Shown here one piece after another: positions 57,041 through 64,000 of a stretch of 64,000 bases of DNA (positions are counted from its first letter, which is position 1; each line of letters starts with the position of its first letter). Made by a program: the position numbers and the translations under genes. Source of the stretch: Bradyrhizobium zhanjiangense. Lineage in GTDB: Bacteria > Pseudomonadota > Alphaproteobacteria > Rhizobiales > Xanthobacteraceae. Below the pieces are notes generated by a model. That model did no database searches. It was not told the DNA's origin and saw only the letters and a program-made list of their open reading frames with translations. Location: assembly GCF_004114935.1 (NCBI RefSeq), contig NZ_CP022221.1, positions 496,001-560,000 of the forward strand, written 5' to 3'.

Positions 57041-57207
57041 GCGTAAGCTCTGACGTTGCCGAGGTCGCGAAGCGTCCGAAGAACCGGCCAGGCAGCCGCG
57101 AGCGATCGTCGATGACGATGCGCTTGACGGGGGCGACGCTGATCAGATCTGGAAACATTCTAGAAGCTATATAGCATGCAGAGGTAAAAGCGCGAGAGCT
57201 TCGAATT

Positions 57208-57329
57208 CGTCATTGCGAGGAGCTCTTGCGACGAAGCAATCCAGAGTCCTCCGCGGAAAGATTCTGGATTGCTTCGCGGAGCCTGTCATCGGGCCGCGCT
57301 TTGCGCGGACCCGGTGGCTCGCAATGACG
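57208..57329. repeat. Palindromic repeat family A, copy 6, with internal insertion
   Basis: CGTCATTGCGAGGAGCTC ... CTCGCAATGACG. The right arm is interrupted by about 35 bases that contain their own hairpin (GGGCCGCGCTTTGCGCGGACCC), making this copy longer than the other five. Confidence 0.85.
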
Positions 57330-57356
57330 AGAACGAGTACAGACAGCCGGGCAAAA

Positions 57357-57388
57357 CAAAAAAGCGCGGAGCCGAGCCCCGCGCTTTC
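57357..57388 (-). terminator. Rho-independent terminator of the ffh-rplS block
   Basis: On the minus strand AAAGCGCGG pairs with CCGCGCTTT around a 9-base loop, then TTTTTGTTTTG follows. It lies 24 bases after the rplS stop. Confidence 0.85.
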
Positions 57389-57411
57389 TAGAACTTGCCT
57401 GGTGGCGGAGC

Positions 57412-57792
57412 TTACTCGCCGACGGCAGCCTGGCGGTCCTGCTTCTCGACGATGCGGGCCGACTTGCCGCGAAGGTTGCGGAGGTAATAGAGCTTGGCGC
57501 GACGCACCTTGCCGCGGCGCACCACCTTGATCGAGTCGATCATCGGGGAGAGCAGCGGGAACACGCGCTCGACGCCCTCGCCATAGGAGATCTTGCGCAC
57601 GGTGAAGCTCTCGTTGAGGCCACCGCCGGAACGGCCGATGCAGACGCCCTCATAGGCCTGCACGCGGGTGCGGTCGCCTTCGACGACCTTCACGTTGACG
57701 ATCACGGTGTCGCCGGGGGCGAATTCCGGGATGTCCTTGCTGGCGGACAGCTTGTCGAATTGCTCCTGCTCGAGCTGCTTGATCAGGTTCAT
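57412..57792 (-). CDS. rplS: 50S ribosomal protein L19
   Basis: The ATG at 57792 gives 126 residues with the L19 signature: [59 protein letters not shown]. It sits at the 30S-50S interface of the ribosome. It is the last gene of the conserved block rpsP-rimM-trmD-rplS. The longer upstream frame has no conserved sequence. Confidence 0.97.
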   Translation of the reverse strand: MNLIKQLEQEQFDKLSASKDIPEFAPGDTVIVNVKVVEGDRTRVQAYEGVCIGRSGGGLNESFTVRKISYGEGVERVFPLLSPMIDSIKVVRRGKVRRAKLYYLRNLRGKSARIVEKQDRQAAVGE

Positions 57793-57901
57793 GGGTAAAT
57801 CTCCATCGGCGCGCCCAGCCTTCGAAACGGGGGCTGCGCGAAATTCGTCTATCCAGCCATTGCGGATGTGGCCGCTCCTATAAGGCAAGCCGAAGCGTTT
57901 G

Positions 57902-58657
57902 TCACCCGTCTGTCTTGTTTTTTGGCGTTTTTTGGCGGCCGGCCCGATTCGGGGCCTTGCTCGGGATCTGGGCCCATAAATCCGGCCGCCGGGCCGCCGT
58001 CAGGGCCTCGGATGCAGCCCGCCGCCAGCTGGCGACCTTGGCGTGGTCGCCGGAGGTCAGGATATCAGGGATCGGAGCCCCCTCGAAAAGCTGCGGGCGG
58101 GTGTATTGGGGGTATTCGAGCAGGCCGTCCGAAAAGCTTTCCTCGGTTCCAGAGGCCTCCTTGCCCATCACCCCCGGCAGCAGCCGGACGCAGGAGTCGA
58201 TCAGGGCCATGGCTGCGATTTCGCCCCCGGACAGCACGTAATCGCCGATCGAGACCTCCTCTAGGCCTCGCCCGTCGATCACCCGCTGGTCCACGCCCTC
58301 GAACCGCCCGCAAACGATCAAGGGGCCGGGGCCCCTGGCCAGCTCCACAACCCGGGCCTGGGTCAATGGCCGACCGCGCGGGCTCATCAGCAAGCGCGGC
58401 CGCTCCGGGCTGATTTCAGCAGCATCGATGGCCGCGGCCAGGACATCTGCCCGCAGCACCATGCCCGGCCCGCCGCCGGCCGGGGTGTCGTCCACGCTCC
58501 GATGCCGGTCGGTGGCGGAGGCCCGGATGTCCCGCGCCTCGAGTTGCCACAGCCCGGCGGCCAGCGCCCGGCCGGCCAGGCTCACGCCGAGCGGCCCCGG
58601 AAACATCTCCGGAAACAGCGTCAGCACCGTCGCGCGCCAGGGTGAGGAGTTGGTCAT
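57902..58657 (-). CDS. trmD: tRNA (guanine37-N1)-methyltransferase
   Basis: At 251 residues this matches Trm[17 protein letters not shown] opens it, [18 protein letters not shown] and the knot-forming [17 protein letters not shown] are the SPOUT-family signature. It methylates G37 of tRNAs to prevent frameshifting. It is upstream of rplS (gap about 110 bases) and downstream of rimM, with a palindromic repeat between trmD and rimM. Confidence 0.97.
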   Translation of the reverse strand: MTNSSPWRATVLTLFPEMFPGPLGVSLAGRALAAGLWQLEARDIRASATDRHRSVDDTPAGGGPGMVLRADVLAAAIDAAEISPERPRLLMSPRGRPLTQARVVELARGPGPLIVCGRFEGVDQRVIDGRGLEEVSIGDYVLSGGEIAAMALIDSCVRLLPGVMGKEASGTEESFSDGLLEYPQYTRPQLFEGAPIPDILTSGDHAKVASWRRAASEALTAARRPDLWAQIPSKAPNRAGRQKTPKNKTDG

Positions 58658-58672
58658 TGCTTCTCAGTTCTT

Positions 58673-58831
58673 GTCGTCCCGGACAAGCGCAGCGAAGCGG
58701 AGCGCAGATCCGGGACCCATAGCCACCGCGCTTCGTTTTGCGATGATCGGAGCTACCAGCTTAGCCAAAAACCACGTCTCGTGGTTATGGGTCCCGGCTC
58801 CCGTGCGCTTTGCGCACTACGCCGGGACGAC
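58673..58831. repeat. Palindromic repeat family E, overlapping the rimM 3' end
   Basis: GTCGTCCCGGACAAGCGCAGCG at the left is matched at the right by CGGGACGAC, with inner pairs GGGACCCATAACCAC-like / GTGGTTATGGGTCCC. The right arm overlaps about 47 bases of rimM and contains its stop codon. Confidence 0.85.
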
Positions 58832-59360
58832 CCGGAGGAGGGACTTCGCCTTCGTCCTCGCCCTCGATCTCCTGCGGCAGCGCGATCACGACACGGCCGC
58901 CGGCGATATCGACCTCCGGCACCACCGCGTTGGAGAACGGCAGCAGCAGCGTCGGGCCTTTGGGCGGGGCGATTTCGATGATGTCGCCGGCGCCGAAATT
59001 CTGGATCGCGACGACGCGGCCGAGCGGCTCGCCGTCAGTGGTGACGGCGGCGAGCCCGATCAGGTCGGTGTGGTAATATTCGCCCTCGTCGGTCGCCGGC
59101 AGCTTTTCGCGCGGAACGTAGAGCTCGATGCCGTTGAGGCGCTCGGCCTCATCGCGGGTCGTGACGCCCTTGAACATTGCGACCAGATGATCTTTGGCCT
59201 CGCGCGCCTGCGCCACTTCGAACTGGCGCTTGCCGTCCTTGGACAGCAGCGGACCGTAGCGTCTGATGGCAAAGGGATCCTCGGTGAAGGTCCACAATTT
59301 GACCGCACCGCGCACCCCATGCGCGGCGCCGATCCGCGCGACGCAGACCAGCGCCGACAT
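58785..59360 (-). CDS. rimM: Ribosome maturation factor RimM
   Basis: This 191-residue protein has the RimM N domain ([21 protein letters not shown]) and the PRC-barrel C domain ending in a core strand [22 protein letters not shown]. RimM helps assemble the 30S head with S19. The last about 14 residues ([14 protein letters not shown]) are translated from a palindromic repeat that also gives the TAA stop, so the natural tail has been replaced or extended here. Confidence 0.95.
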   Translation of the reverse strand: MSALVCVARIGAAHGVRGAVKLWTFTEDPFAIRRYGPLLSKDGKRQFEVAQAREAKDHLVAMFKGVTTRDEAERLNGIELYVPREKLPATDEGEYYHTDLIGLAAVTTDGEPLGRVVAIQNFGAGDIIEIAPPKGPTLLLPFSNAVVPEVDIAGGRVVIALPQEIEGEDEGEVPPPGRPGVVRKAHGSRDP

Positions 59361-59369
59361 GATCCGGCC

Positions 59370-59702
59370 TTACGCCTTCGCGGCGGCTTCGGCCTGCGCC
59401 TTGCGCTCCTTGCGCGGCACGGCCTTGTGCGGGTTGTTGCGCGCTTCGCGCTTCTTGACGCCGGCGGCGTCGAGGAAACGCGCCACGCGGTCCGACGGCT
59501 GCGCGCCCTTGGCGACCCAGGCCTTCACCTTCTCCATGTCGAGCTTGAGGCGCGCCTCGTTGTCCTTCGGCAGCAGCGGGTTGAAATAGCCGAGACGCTC
59601 GATGAAGCGGCCATCGCGCGGAAAGCGCGAATCGGCGACGACGACGTGGTAGACGGGACGCTTCTTGGTGCCTGCGCGGGCGAGGCGGATGACGACGGAC
59701 AT
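59370..59702 (-). CDS. rpsP: 30S ribosomal protein S16
   Basis: At 110 residues this is a longer alphaproteobacterial S16: [41 protein letters not shown] is the family core, followed by a basic Ala/Lys tail. It is a 30S assembly protein. It lies nine bases upstream of rimM and 85 downstream of ffh. Confidence 0.97.
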   Translation of the reverse strand: MSVVIRLARAGTKKRPVYHVVVADSRFPRDGRFIERLGYFNPLLPKDNEARLKLDMEKVKAWVAKGAQPSDRVARFLDAAGVKKREARNNPHKAVPRKERKAQAEAAAKA

Positions 59703-59787
59703 TCAGTTCTCCTTCAAAGTACGGTTTGTTCGGTTGATTGATATTCCGCGTTGCGCGGGATGCTTGCGATCCCCCGCGACGAATTCC

Positions 59788-61335
59788 TCATTTCTTCTTG
59801 CCCGGGAAACCGCCGAGGCCCGGCAGCGTCGGCTTGCCGCTCAGTCCGGTCAGACCAGGAAGGTTCGGTAGGCCCTGGCGCAAACCCGCAGGGAGATCCT
59901 TCGGCAGATTGGGCAGGCCCTGTCCGCCGCCGCTCTGCATCTTTTCCTGAAGAGCCCTCATCTCTTCGGGAGACGGCATCTTCATGCCGCCGCCAAAGCC
60001 CATCGCCTGTGCGATGCCGGCGAGCGGGCCGCGCTTGCCCGAGCCCATGGCCTTCATCACGTCGGCCATGTTCCGGTGCATCTTCAAGAGCTTGTTGACG
60101 TGCTCGACACTCTGGCCAGAACCCGCGGCGATGCGCTTCTTGCGGCTTGCTTTCAGCAAGTCGGGATGACGACGCTCGTCGCGCGTCATGGAATCGATGA
60201 TCGCGACCTGGCGCTTCAGGATCTTGTCGTCGATCCCAGCGGCCGCGATCTGGTTCTTCATCTTGGAGATGCCGGGCATCATGCCCATCAGCCCGCTGAT
60301 GCCGCCCATGTTCGACATCTGCAGCAGCTGCTCGCGCATGTCGTTGAGGTCGAACTGACCCTTGCGCATGCGCTCGGCGGTGCGCGCGGCCTTCTCGGCG
60401 TCGATGTTGGCGGCGGCGCGTTCGACCAGCGAGACCACGTCGCCCATGCCGAGGATGCGGCCGGCGATACGATCAGGATGGAAATCTTCCAGCGCATCGG
60501 TCTTTTCACCGGTGCCGATCAGCTTGATCGGCTTGCCGGTGACCGCGCGCATCGACAGCGCGGCGCCGCCGCGGCCGTCGCCGTCGACGCGGGTCAGCAC
60601 GATGCCGGTGAGGCCGACGCGCTGATCGAACGAGCGCGCGAGATTTACGGCGTCCTGGCCGGTGAGGCTGTCTGCGACCAGCAGCACTTCATGCGGATTC
60701 GCCGCGGCTTTGATCGCGGCTGCCTCCGCCATCATCTCTTCGTCGAGTGTGGTGCGGCCGGCGGTATCGAGCAGCACGATGTCGTAGCCGCCGAGCTTGC
60801 CGGCCTCCAGCGCGCGCTTGGCGATTTGCGGCGGCTGCTGGCCCGTCACGATCGGCAGGGTCGGAATGTCGAGATCGCGGCCGAGCACGGCCAGCTGCTC
60901 CATCGCCGCCGGGCGGTAGACGTCGAGCGAGGCCATCAGCACCTTGCGCTTGTCGCGCTGGACCAGGCGGCGGGCGAGCTTTGCGGTGGTGGTGGTCTTA
61001 CCCGAGCCTTGCAGGCCGACCATCATGATCGGCACCGGCGGCACGGAATTGACGTCGATGGTCTGGCCTTCGGCACCGAGCGTGTTGATCAGCTCGTCAT
61101 GGACGATCTTGACCACCATCTGGCCGGGGGTGACCGACTTGACGACGGTGGCGCCGATCGCCTGCTCGCGCACGCGCTCGGTGAAGCTGCGCACAACCTC
61201 CAAGGCGACGTCGGCCTCCAGCAGCGCGCGACGCACCTCGCGCATCGCGGCGTCGACGTCCTTTTCGGTCAGCGCACCGCGCCCCGTCAGACGATCGAGA
61301 ATTCCGCCAAGCCGTTCCGACAAATTGTCGAACAA
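59788..61335 (-). CDS. ffh: Signal recognition particle protein Ffh (SRP54)
   Basis: The 515 residues hold the N and GTPase domains (P-loop GLQGSGKTT at 107-115, DTAGR, TRVDGDGRGGAALS) and the Met-rich M domain (MSNMGGISGLMGMMPG, MGFGGGMKM) with a Gly/Pro-rich C-terminal tail. It binds 4.5S RNA and nascent signal sequences and docks with FtsY for membrane insertion. Its gene starts the ffh-rpsP-rimM-trmD-rplS block. The upstream region is a repeat-rich gap. Confidence 0.97.
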   Translation of the reverse strand: MFDNLSERLGGILDRLTGRGALTEKDVDAAMREVRRALLEADVALEVVRSFTERVREQAIGATVVKSVTPGQMVVKIVHDELINTLGAEGQTIDVNSVPPVPIMMVGLQGSGKTTTTAKLARRLVQRDKRKVLMASLDVYRPAAMEQLAVLGRDLDIPTLPIVTGQQPPQIAKRALEAGKLGGYDIVLLDTAGRTTLDEEMMAEAAAIKAAANPHEVLLVADSLTGQDAVNLARSFDQRVGLTGIVLTRVDGDGRGGAALSMRAVTGKPIKLIGTGEKTDALEDFHPDRIAGRILGMGDVVSLVERAAANIDAEKAARTAERMRKGQFDLNDMREQLLQMSNMGGISGLMGMMPGISKMKNQIAAAGIDDKILKRQVAIIDSMTRDERRHPDLLKASRKKRIAAGSGQSVEHVNKLLKMHRNMADVMKAMGSGKRGPLAGIAQAMGFGGGMKMPSPEEMRALQEKMQSGGGQGLPNLPKDLPAGLRQGLPNLPGLTGLSGKPTLPGLGGFPGKKK

Positions 61336-61771
61336 TGCCGTTGTCCTTTTTTACCTCTCCCCGCCTGCGGGGAGAGGTCGCCGCGCACTTGCGCGGCGGG
61401 TGAGGGGGTACGGGACCATCTACGCGCATCACACGCGGAGAGAGCCCCTCACCCCGACCCTCTCCCCGCAAGAGCGGGGCAAGGGAGAAGAAAGTCCAAA
61501 CACCTTTGCGCCCGAGGGCGCACAGCGCTGTCGGGCGTTGACCTCCGGCCTCCAGGGCCAGTCGGCGGGTCGAAAAGAAAGCCTTTCCGAGAAAGTGGCG
61601 GGGGTAAACGCCGCTCACGCCCAAAAGTCAAGGAAAGTTAGGGTGTCGGAACGGTCCTGCCAGGGCAAGATCCTGAAAATAGAGCCCTTTCGGCTGCCGG
61701 TTCCTTTTCCCAGGGCTTCGCCCATATAGAAGGCGATGACCTTTCTCCGCTACCATCCCTAAAAGCCGGCC
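61336..61771. other. Intergenic gap of 436 bases between ffh and the MBL gene
   Basis: It holds a family D element (61354-61486). The part nearest the MBL start is AT-richer, as for a promoter. No gene is supported. Confidence 0.55.
61354..61486. repeat. Palindromic repeat family D, copy 5
   Basis: CCTCTCCCCGCCTGCGGGGAGAGG at the left and CCTCTCCCCGCAAGAGCGGGG at the right, with GTGAGGGGGTACGGGACC inside. It lies between divergent genes ffh and the MBL hydrolase. Confidence 0.8.
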
Positions 61772-62836
61772 GTGCCGATCACTCGCCGTCGCCTGTTCGG
61801 ACTGCTTGCCGGTGCTGGCGCGCTGGTCGGTGTTCCGTCCCTTTGGATGTCCCGCATGAAAACCTATGACGGTTCCGCCTCCGACCATTTCAACGGCCTG
61901 CACTTCTTCGATCCCGACGGTGCACCGCCGAAATCGCTTCGAGAGGTGCTGCGCTGGCAATTCGGCGGCAAGCGGCAACGCGCGAAATGGCCGGATTGGG
62001 TCCCCAGTCCACACGCCGACACCCCGCCGGCGCGTGTCGACGGCGACAAGGTGCGGCTCTCTTTCGTCGGCCACGCCAGCTGGCTGATCCAGGCCGGCGG
62101 TCTCAACATCCTGGTCGATCCCGTCTGGTCGATGCGGGCCTCGCCGGTCGCCTGGGCCGGGCCGAAGCGGCACAACGATCCCGGCATTTCTTTCGATCAT
62201 TTGCCGAAGATCGATGTCGTGCTGGTCTCGCACGGGCACTACGATCATCTGGACATTGCGACGCTGTCGCGGCTCGCCAAGAATTTTGCCCCGCGCGTCG
62301 TCACCCCGCTCGGCAACGACGTCACGATGCGCAGCTCCGATCCCACGATCAAGGTGGAAGGGTTCGACTGGCACGACCGCGTCGAGCTCGGTGGCGGCAT
62401 CGCCGTGCATCTGGTCCCGACCCGGCACTGGACCGCGCGCGGCGTGTTCGATCGCAACAAAGCCCTATGGGCGAGCTTCGTGCTGGAGACGCCGGCCGGC
62501 AAGATCTACGTCGTCTGCGATTCCGGCTATGGCGATGGCAGGCATTTTCGACGCGTCGCGGAGAAGCATGGGCCACTGCGGCTCGCGATCCTCCCCATCG
62601 GTGCCTATGAGCCGCGCTGGTTCATGCGCGACCAGCACATGAATCCGGAAGATGCCGTGAAAGCGCTCGCGGATTGTGGCGCGCAGGACGCGCTCGGGCA
62701 TCATCACGGCACGTTCCAGCTGACGGATGAGGCGATCGATGCGCCGGCGAAGGCGCTGGTCGAAGCGCTGGATGCCGCGAAGATCCCGCAACAGCGGTTC
62801 GTGGCGATGATGCCCGGGCAGGTGGTGGAGATTTAA
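61772..62836 (+). CDS. MBL-fold metallohydrolase, NAPE-PLD/UlaG-like, Tat signal
   Basis: A GTG start gives 354 residues. A twin-arginine-like motif TRRRLFG (4-10) with a hydrophobic stretch suggests export. The metal site of the MBL fold is H154-x-H156-x-D158-H159 (SHGHYDHLD); RHWTARG and DSGYGDG come later, with a final GHHHGTFQLTDE. The overall layout resembles N-acylphosphatidylethanolamine phospholipase D-like and L-ascorbate lactonase-like hydrolases; substrate unknown. Confidence 0.85.
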   Translation: MPITRRRLFGLLAGAGALVGVPSLWMSRMKTYDGSASDHFNGLHFFDPDGAPPKSLREVLRWQFGGKRQRAKWPDWVPSPHADTPPARVDGDKVRLSFVGHASWLIQAGGLNILVDPVWSMRASPVAWAGPKRHNDPGISFDHLPKIDVVLVSHGHYDHLDIATLSRLAKNFAPRVVTPLGNDVTMRSSDPTIKVEGFDWHDRVELGGGIAVHLVPTRHWTARGVFDRNKALWASFVLETPAGKIYVVCDSGYGDGRHFRRVAEKHGPLRLAILPIGAYEPRWFMRDQHMNPEDAVKALADCGAQDALGHHHGTFQLTDEAIDAPAKALVEALDAAKIPQQRFVAMMPGQVVEI

Positions 62837-62856
62837 CTCTGTCCAAGCATAAAACT

Positions 62857-62998
62857 CGTCGTCCTGGACAAGCGAGCGGAGCGAGCGCTGATCCAGGACC
62901 CATTACCACAGAGAGTGGTTTGACGAAGACGCGTTGTTGCCAGCTCGCGCTGCAACTACGCCCTGGGGTAATGGGTCCTGGCTTTCGCCAGGACGACG
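62857..62998. repeat. Palindromic repeat family E, copy
   Basis: CGTCGTCCTGGACAAGCG at the left, GGATCCAGGACCCATTACC and its inverse GGTAATGGGTCCTGG, then CGCCAGGACGACG at the right. It sits between two convergent genes. Confidence 0.85.
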
Positions 62999-63034
62999 GC
63001 TGAGATTGTGTTGGCAGCCTGCCTCTTGCGGCGC

Positions 63035-63748
63035 TTACTGCCCCGGCTTGATCGCCCAGCTCACATTCACCGTCACCGACAGCGTCTCCTCGCCCGGTGC
63101 AACGGCGGCGGGTGCGGCCATCGGAGCCGCTGCCATGCGGCCCTTGAACAGCGGCACCGGGCCGCCGCCCTCGGTGACGCTGAGCGGCGCGCCCAGCGTC
63201 ACGCCAGCAGCCTTGGCGTAGATCTCCGCCTTGCGGCGGGCATCGGCGACCGCCTGCTCGCGCGCATCATCGAGTAGTTTTGAGGCCTGCGTCACCTCGA
63301 ACGAGATATTTCCGATGTCGTTGGCACCGGCGCTAACCAGCGTGTCGATGATGCCGGCGACCTTGGTCACGTCGCGAATTTTTACGGTGACGCGATTGGA
63401 GGCGCGGAAGCCGACCACGGGCGAGGCGCCGGTGGATTTGTTCTGGCCGTATTGCGGCTGCAGCGACAGGCGCGAGGTCTGATAATCCTTCTCGGCGATG
63501 CCGGCGCCCTTCAGCGCCAGCAGCACCTTGCCCATCGCCGCGTTGTTGGCGTCGGAAGCTTCCTTCGCCGACTTGGCGTCGTTGGCGACGCCGGCATCGA
63601 TCTGCGCGAGATCGGGGGCCACGGAAATCCTAGCTTCGCCGCTCACCGAAATGACGGACGGAAAATCGTCGGCGCGTGCGGGGTCCGCCAGCGTGGTGGC
63701 GAAGACGGCGGCAAGGGACGTCAAAAGGAGGGCAGGCTTTTTCATCAT
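63035..63748 (-). CDS. SIMPL-domain (DUF541) periplasmic protein
   Basis: The 237 residues begin with a signal peptide of about 26 residues ending ARA, then VISVSGEARISVAPDLAQIDAGV, the first strand of SIMPL/DUF541 proteins, with a central tract of Lys/Asp/Ala-rich helices. SIMPL proteins form ring-shaped periplasmic assemblies of unclear role (related to OprI/Bp26 family). The partial gene to the right ends two bases before this start, so the two are in one operon. Confidence 0.82.
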   Translation of the reverse strand: MMKKPALLLTSLAAVFATTLADPARADDFPSVISVSGEARISVAPDLAQIDAGVANDAKSAKEASDANNAAMGKVLLALKGAGIAEKDYQTSRLSLQPQYGQNKSTGASPVVGFRASNRVTVKIRDVTKVAGIIDTLVSAGANDIGNISFEVTQASKLLDDAREQAVADARRKAEIYAKAAGVTLGAPLSVTEGGGPVPLFKGRMAAAPMAAPAAVAPGEETLSVTVNVSWAIKPGQ

Positions 63749-63750
63749 TC

Positions 63751-64000
63751 TTACTTCAGCGGCACGAAAACGTTGATCACGAGCTTGTCCTCGGCCGTCT
63801 TCAGCGGATCGGTGAGGTACTCCTCGATGAAGGTGTCCTTGGCTTCCAGCCTCTTGTCGTCGAGGTGATTGGTGATCGCCTCATAGGTGTTGTCCATGTT
63901 GTCGTAGGAGCCGCGATGGACGAATTTCAGCGCCTTGCCCTCCGGCGATTTGCCGATGCTCATATCCTTGGGCAGGTTCTTCGGATCCTGCTCGACCGGG
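63751..64000 (-). CDS. GyrI-like small-molecule-binding protein, C-terminal part, cut by window edge
   Basis: The 82 visible residues have no internal start requirement: the frame is open to the right edge. LKFVHRGSYDNMDNTYEAI and FIEEYLTDPLKTAEDKLVINVFVPL fit the C-terminal half of a GyrI/AraC effector-binding domain. Such proteins bind small molecules, sometimes as a separate domain of transcription regulators. The operon partner is the SIMPL protein. Confidence 0.65.
   Translation of the reverse strand, partial: PVEQDPKNLPKDMSIGKSPEGKALKFVHRGSYDNMDNTYEAITNHLDDKRLEAKDTFIEEYLTDPLKTAEDKLVINVFVPLK

Larger units (their letters stand above)
56954..57411. other. Leader/intergenic gap of 458 bases between rplS and leuC
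   Basis: It holds the leuC 5' region with a perfect 8-base hairpin (57021-57040), an uncertain 46-codon open frame (57018-57158, minus strand), a family A repeat (57208-57329) and the rplS terminator (57357-57388). No supported gene. Confidence 0.6.

Noticed and set aside
57018..57158. 46-codon open frame in the leuC leader (minus strand)
   Set aside because: No ribosome site and no conserved sequence; reported as a weak finding but not as a gene.

Overview
The window looks like ordinary chromosome of a Bradyrhizobium-like alphaproteobacterium (Nitrobacteraceae). It is GC-rich throughout. The malonyl-CoA synthetase closely resembles the one I recall from Rhodopseudomonas palustris, there is an ABC transporter of the BclA/SbmA type, and the intergenic gaps are full of short palindromic elements that I associate with this group. 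I see no tRNA, rRNA, phage, insertion sequence or CRISPR array.

Layout. 1-2.3 kb: the membrane end of a DoxX-like protein, a DCC thiol oxidoreductase and a flavin amine oxidase. 2.6-7.1 kb: typA, then a three-gene minus-strand operon (Lgt-like membrane protein, Tes/MJ0619-like radical SAM enzyme, small membrane protein) that I regard as the most interesting locus. 7.2-13.4 kb: a Tat-exported PhoD phosphatase, two TAXI-type binding proteins without visible TRAP permease genes, a pterin dehydratase, a YkvA protein and a Sel1/TPR membrane protein. 13.8-21.3 kb: quinone-oxidoreductase-like MDR, DECR-like SDR, IalB-like protein, rlmN, a PAP2 phosphatase and argG. 21.4-29.6 kb: an OmpA-family gene with two apparent frameshifts, a VOC protein, an FkbM methyltransferase, the BclA-like exporter/importer and a hybrid histidine kinase. 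29.8-33.3 kb: sdhCDAB. 33.8-40.2 kb: TSUP permease, matB with a divergent SDR, a fasciclin protein, and a cytochrome b/SUOX-type molybdoenzyme pair. 40.3-47.1 kb: MFS permease, leuB, asd, carbonic anhydrase and a CitE-like lyase. 47.5-55.5 kb: a large UPF0182 membrane protein, a glycosyltransferase, leuD, a minimal zinc protease and several small secreted proteins. 55.5-61.3 kb: leuC and the conserved ffh-rpsP-rimM-trmD-rplS block. 61.8-64 kb: an MBL-fold hydrolase, a SIMPL-domain protein and a truncated GyrI-like gene.

Function. Leucine synthesis is scattered (leuB at 41.6 kb, leuD at 52 kb, leuC at 55.5 kb) and mixed with lysine/threonine (asd) and arginine (argG) synthesis, respiration (sdh) and translation/secretion genes. 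At least six families of palindromic repeats (about 22 copies) sit almost only between genes, usually just after stop codons, and in two places supply a gene's stop codon. Starts were moved from the longest open frame where a Shine-Dalgarno sequence, signal peptide or family length supported it.
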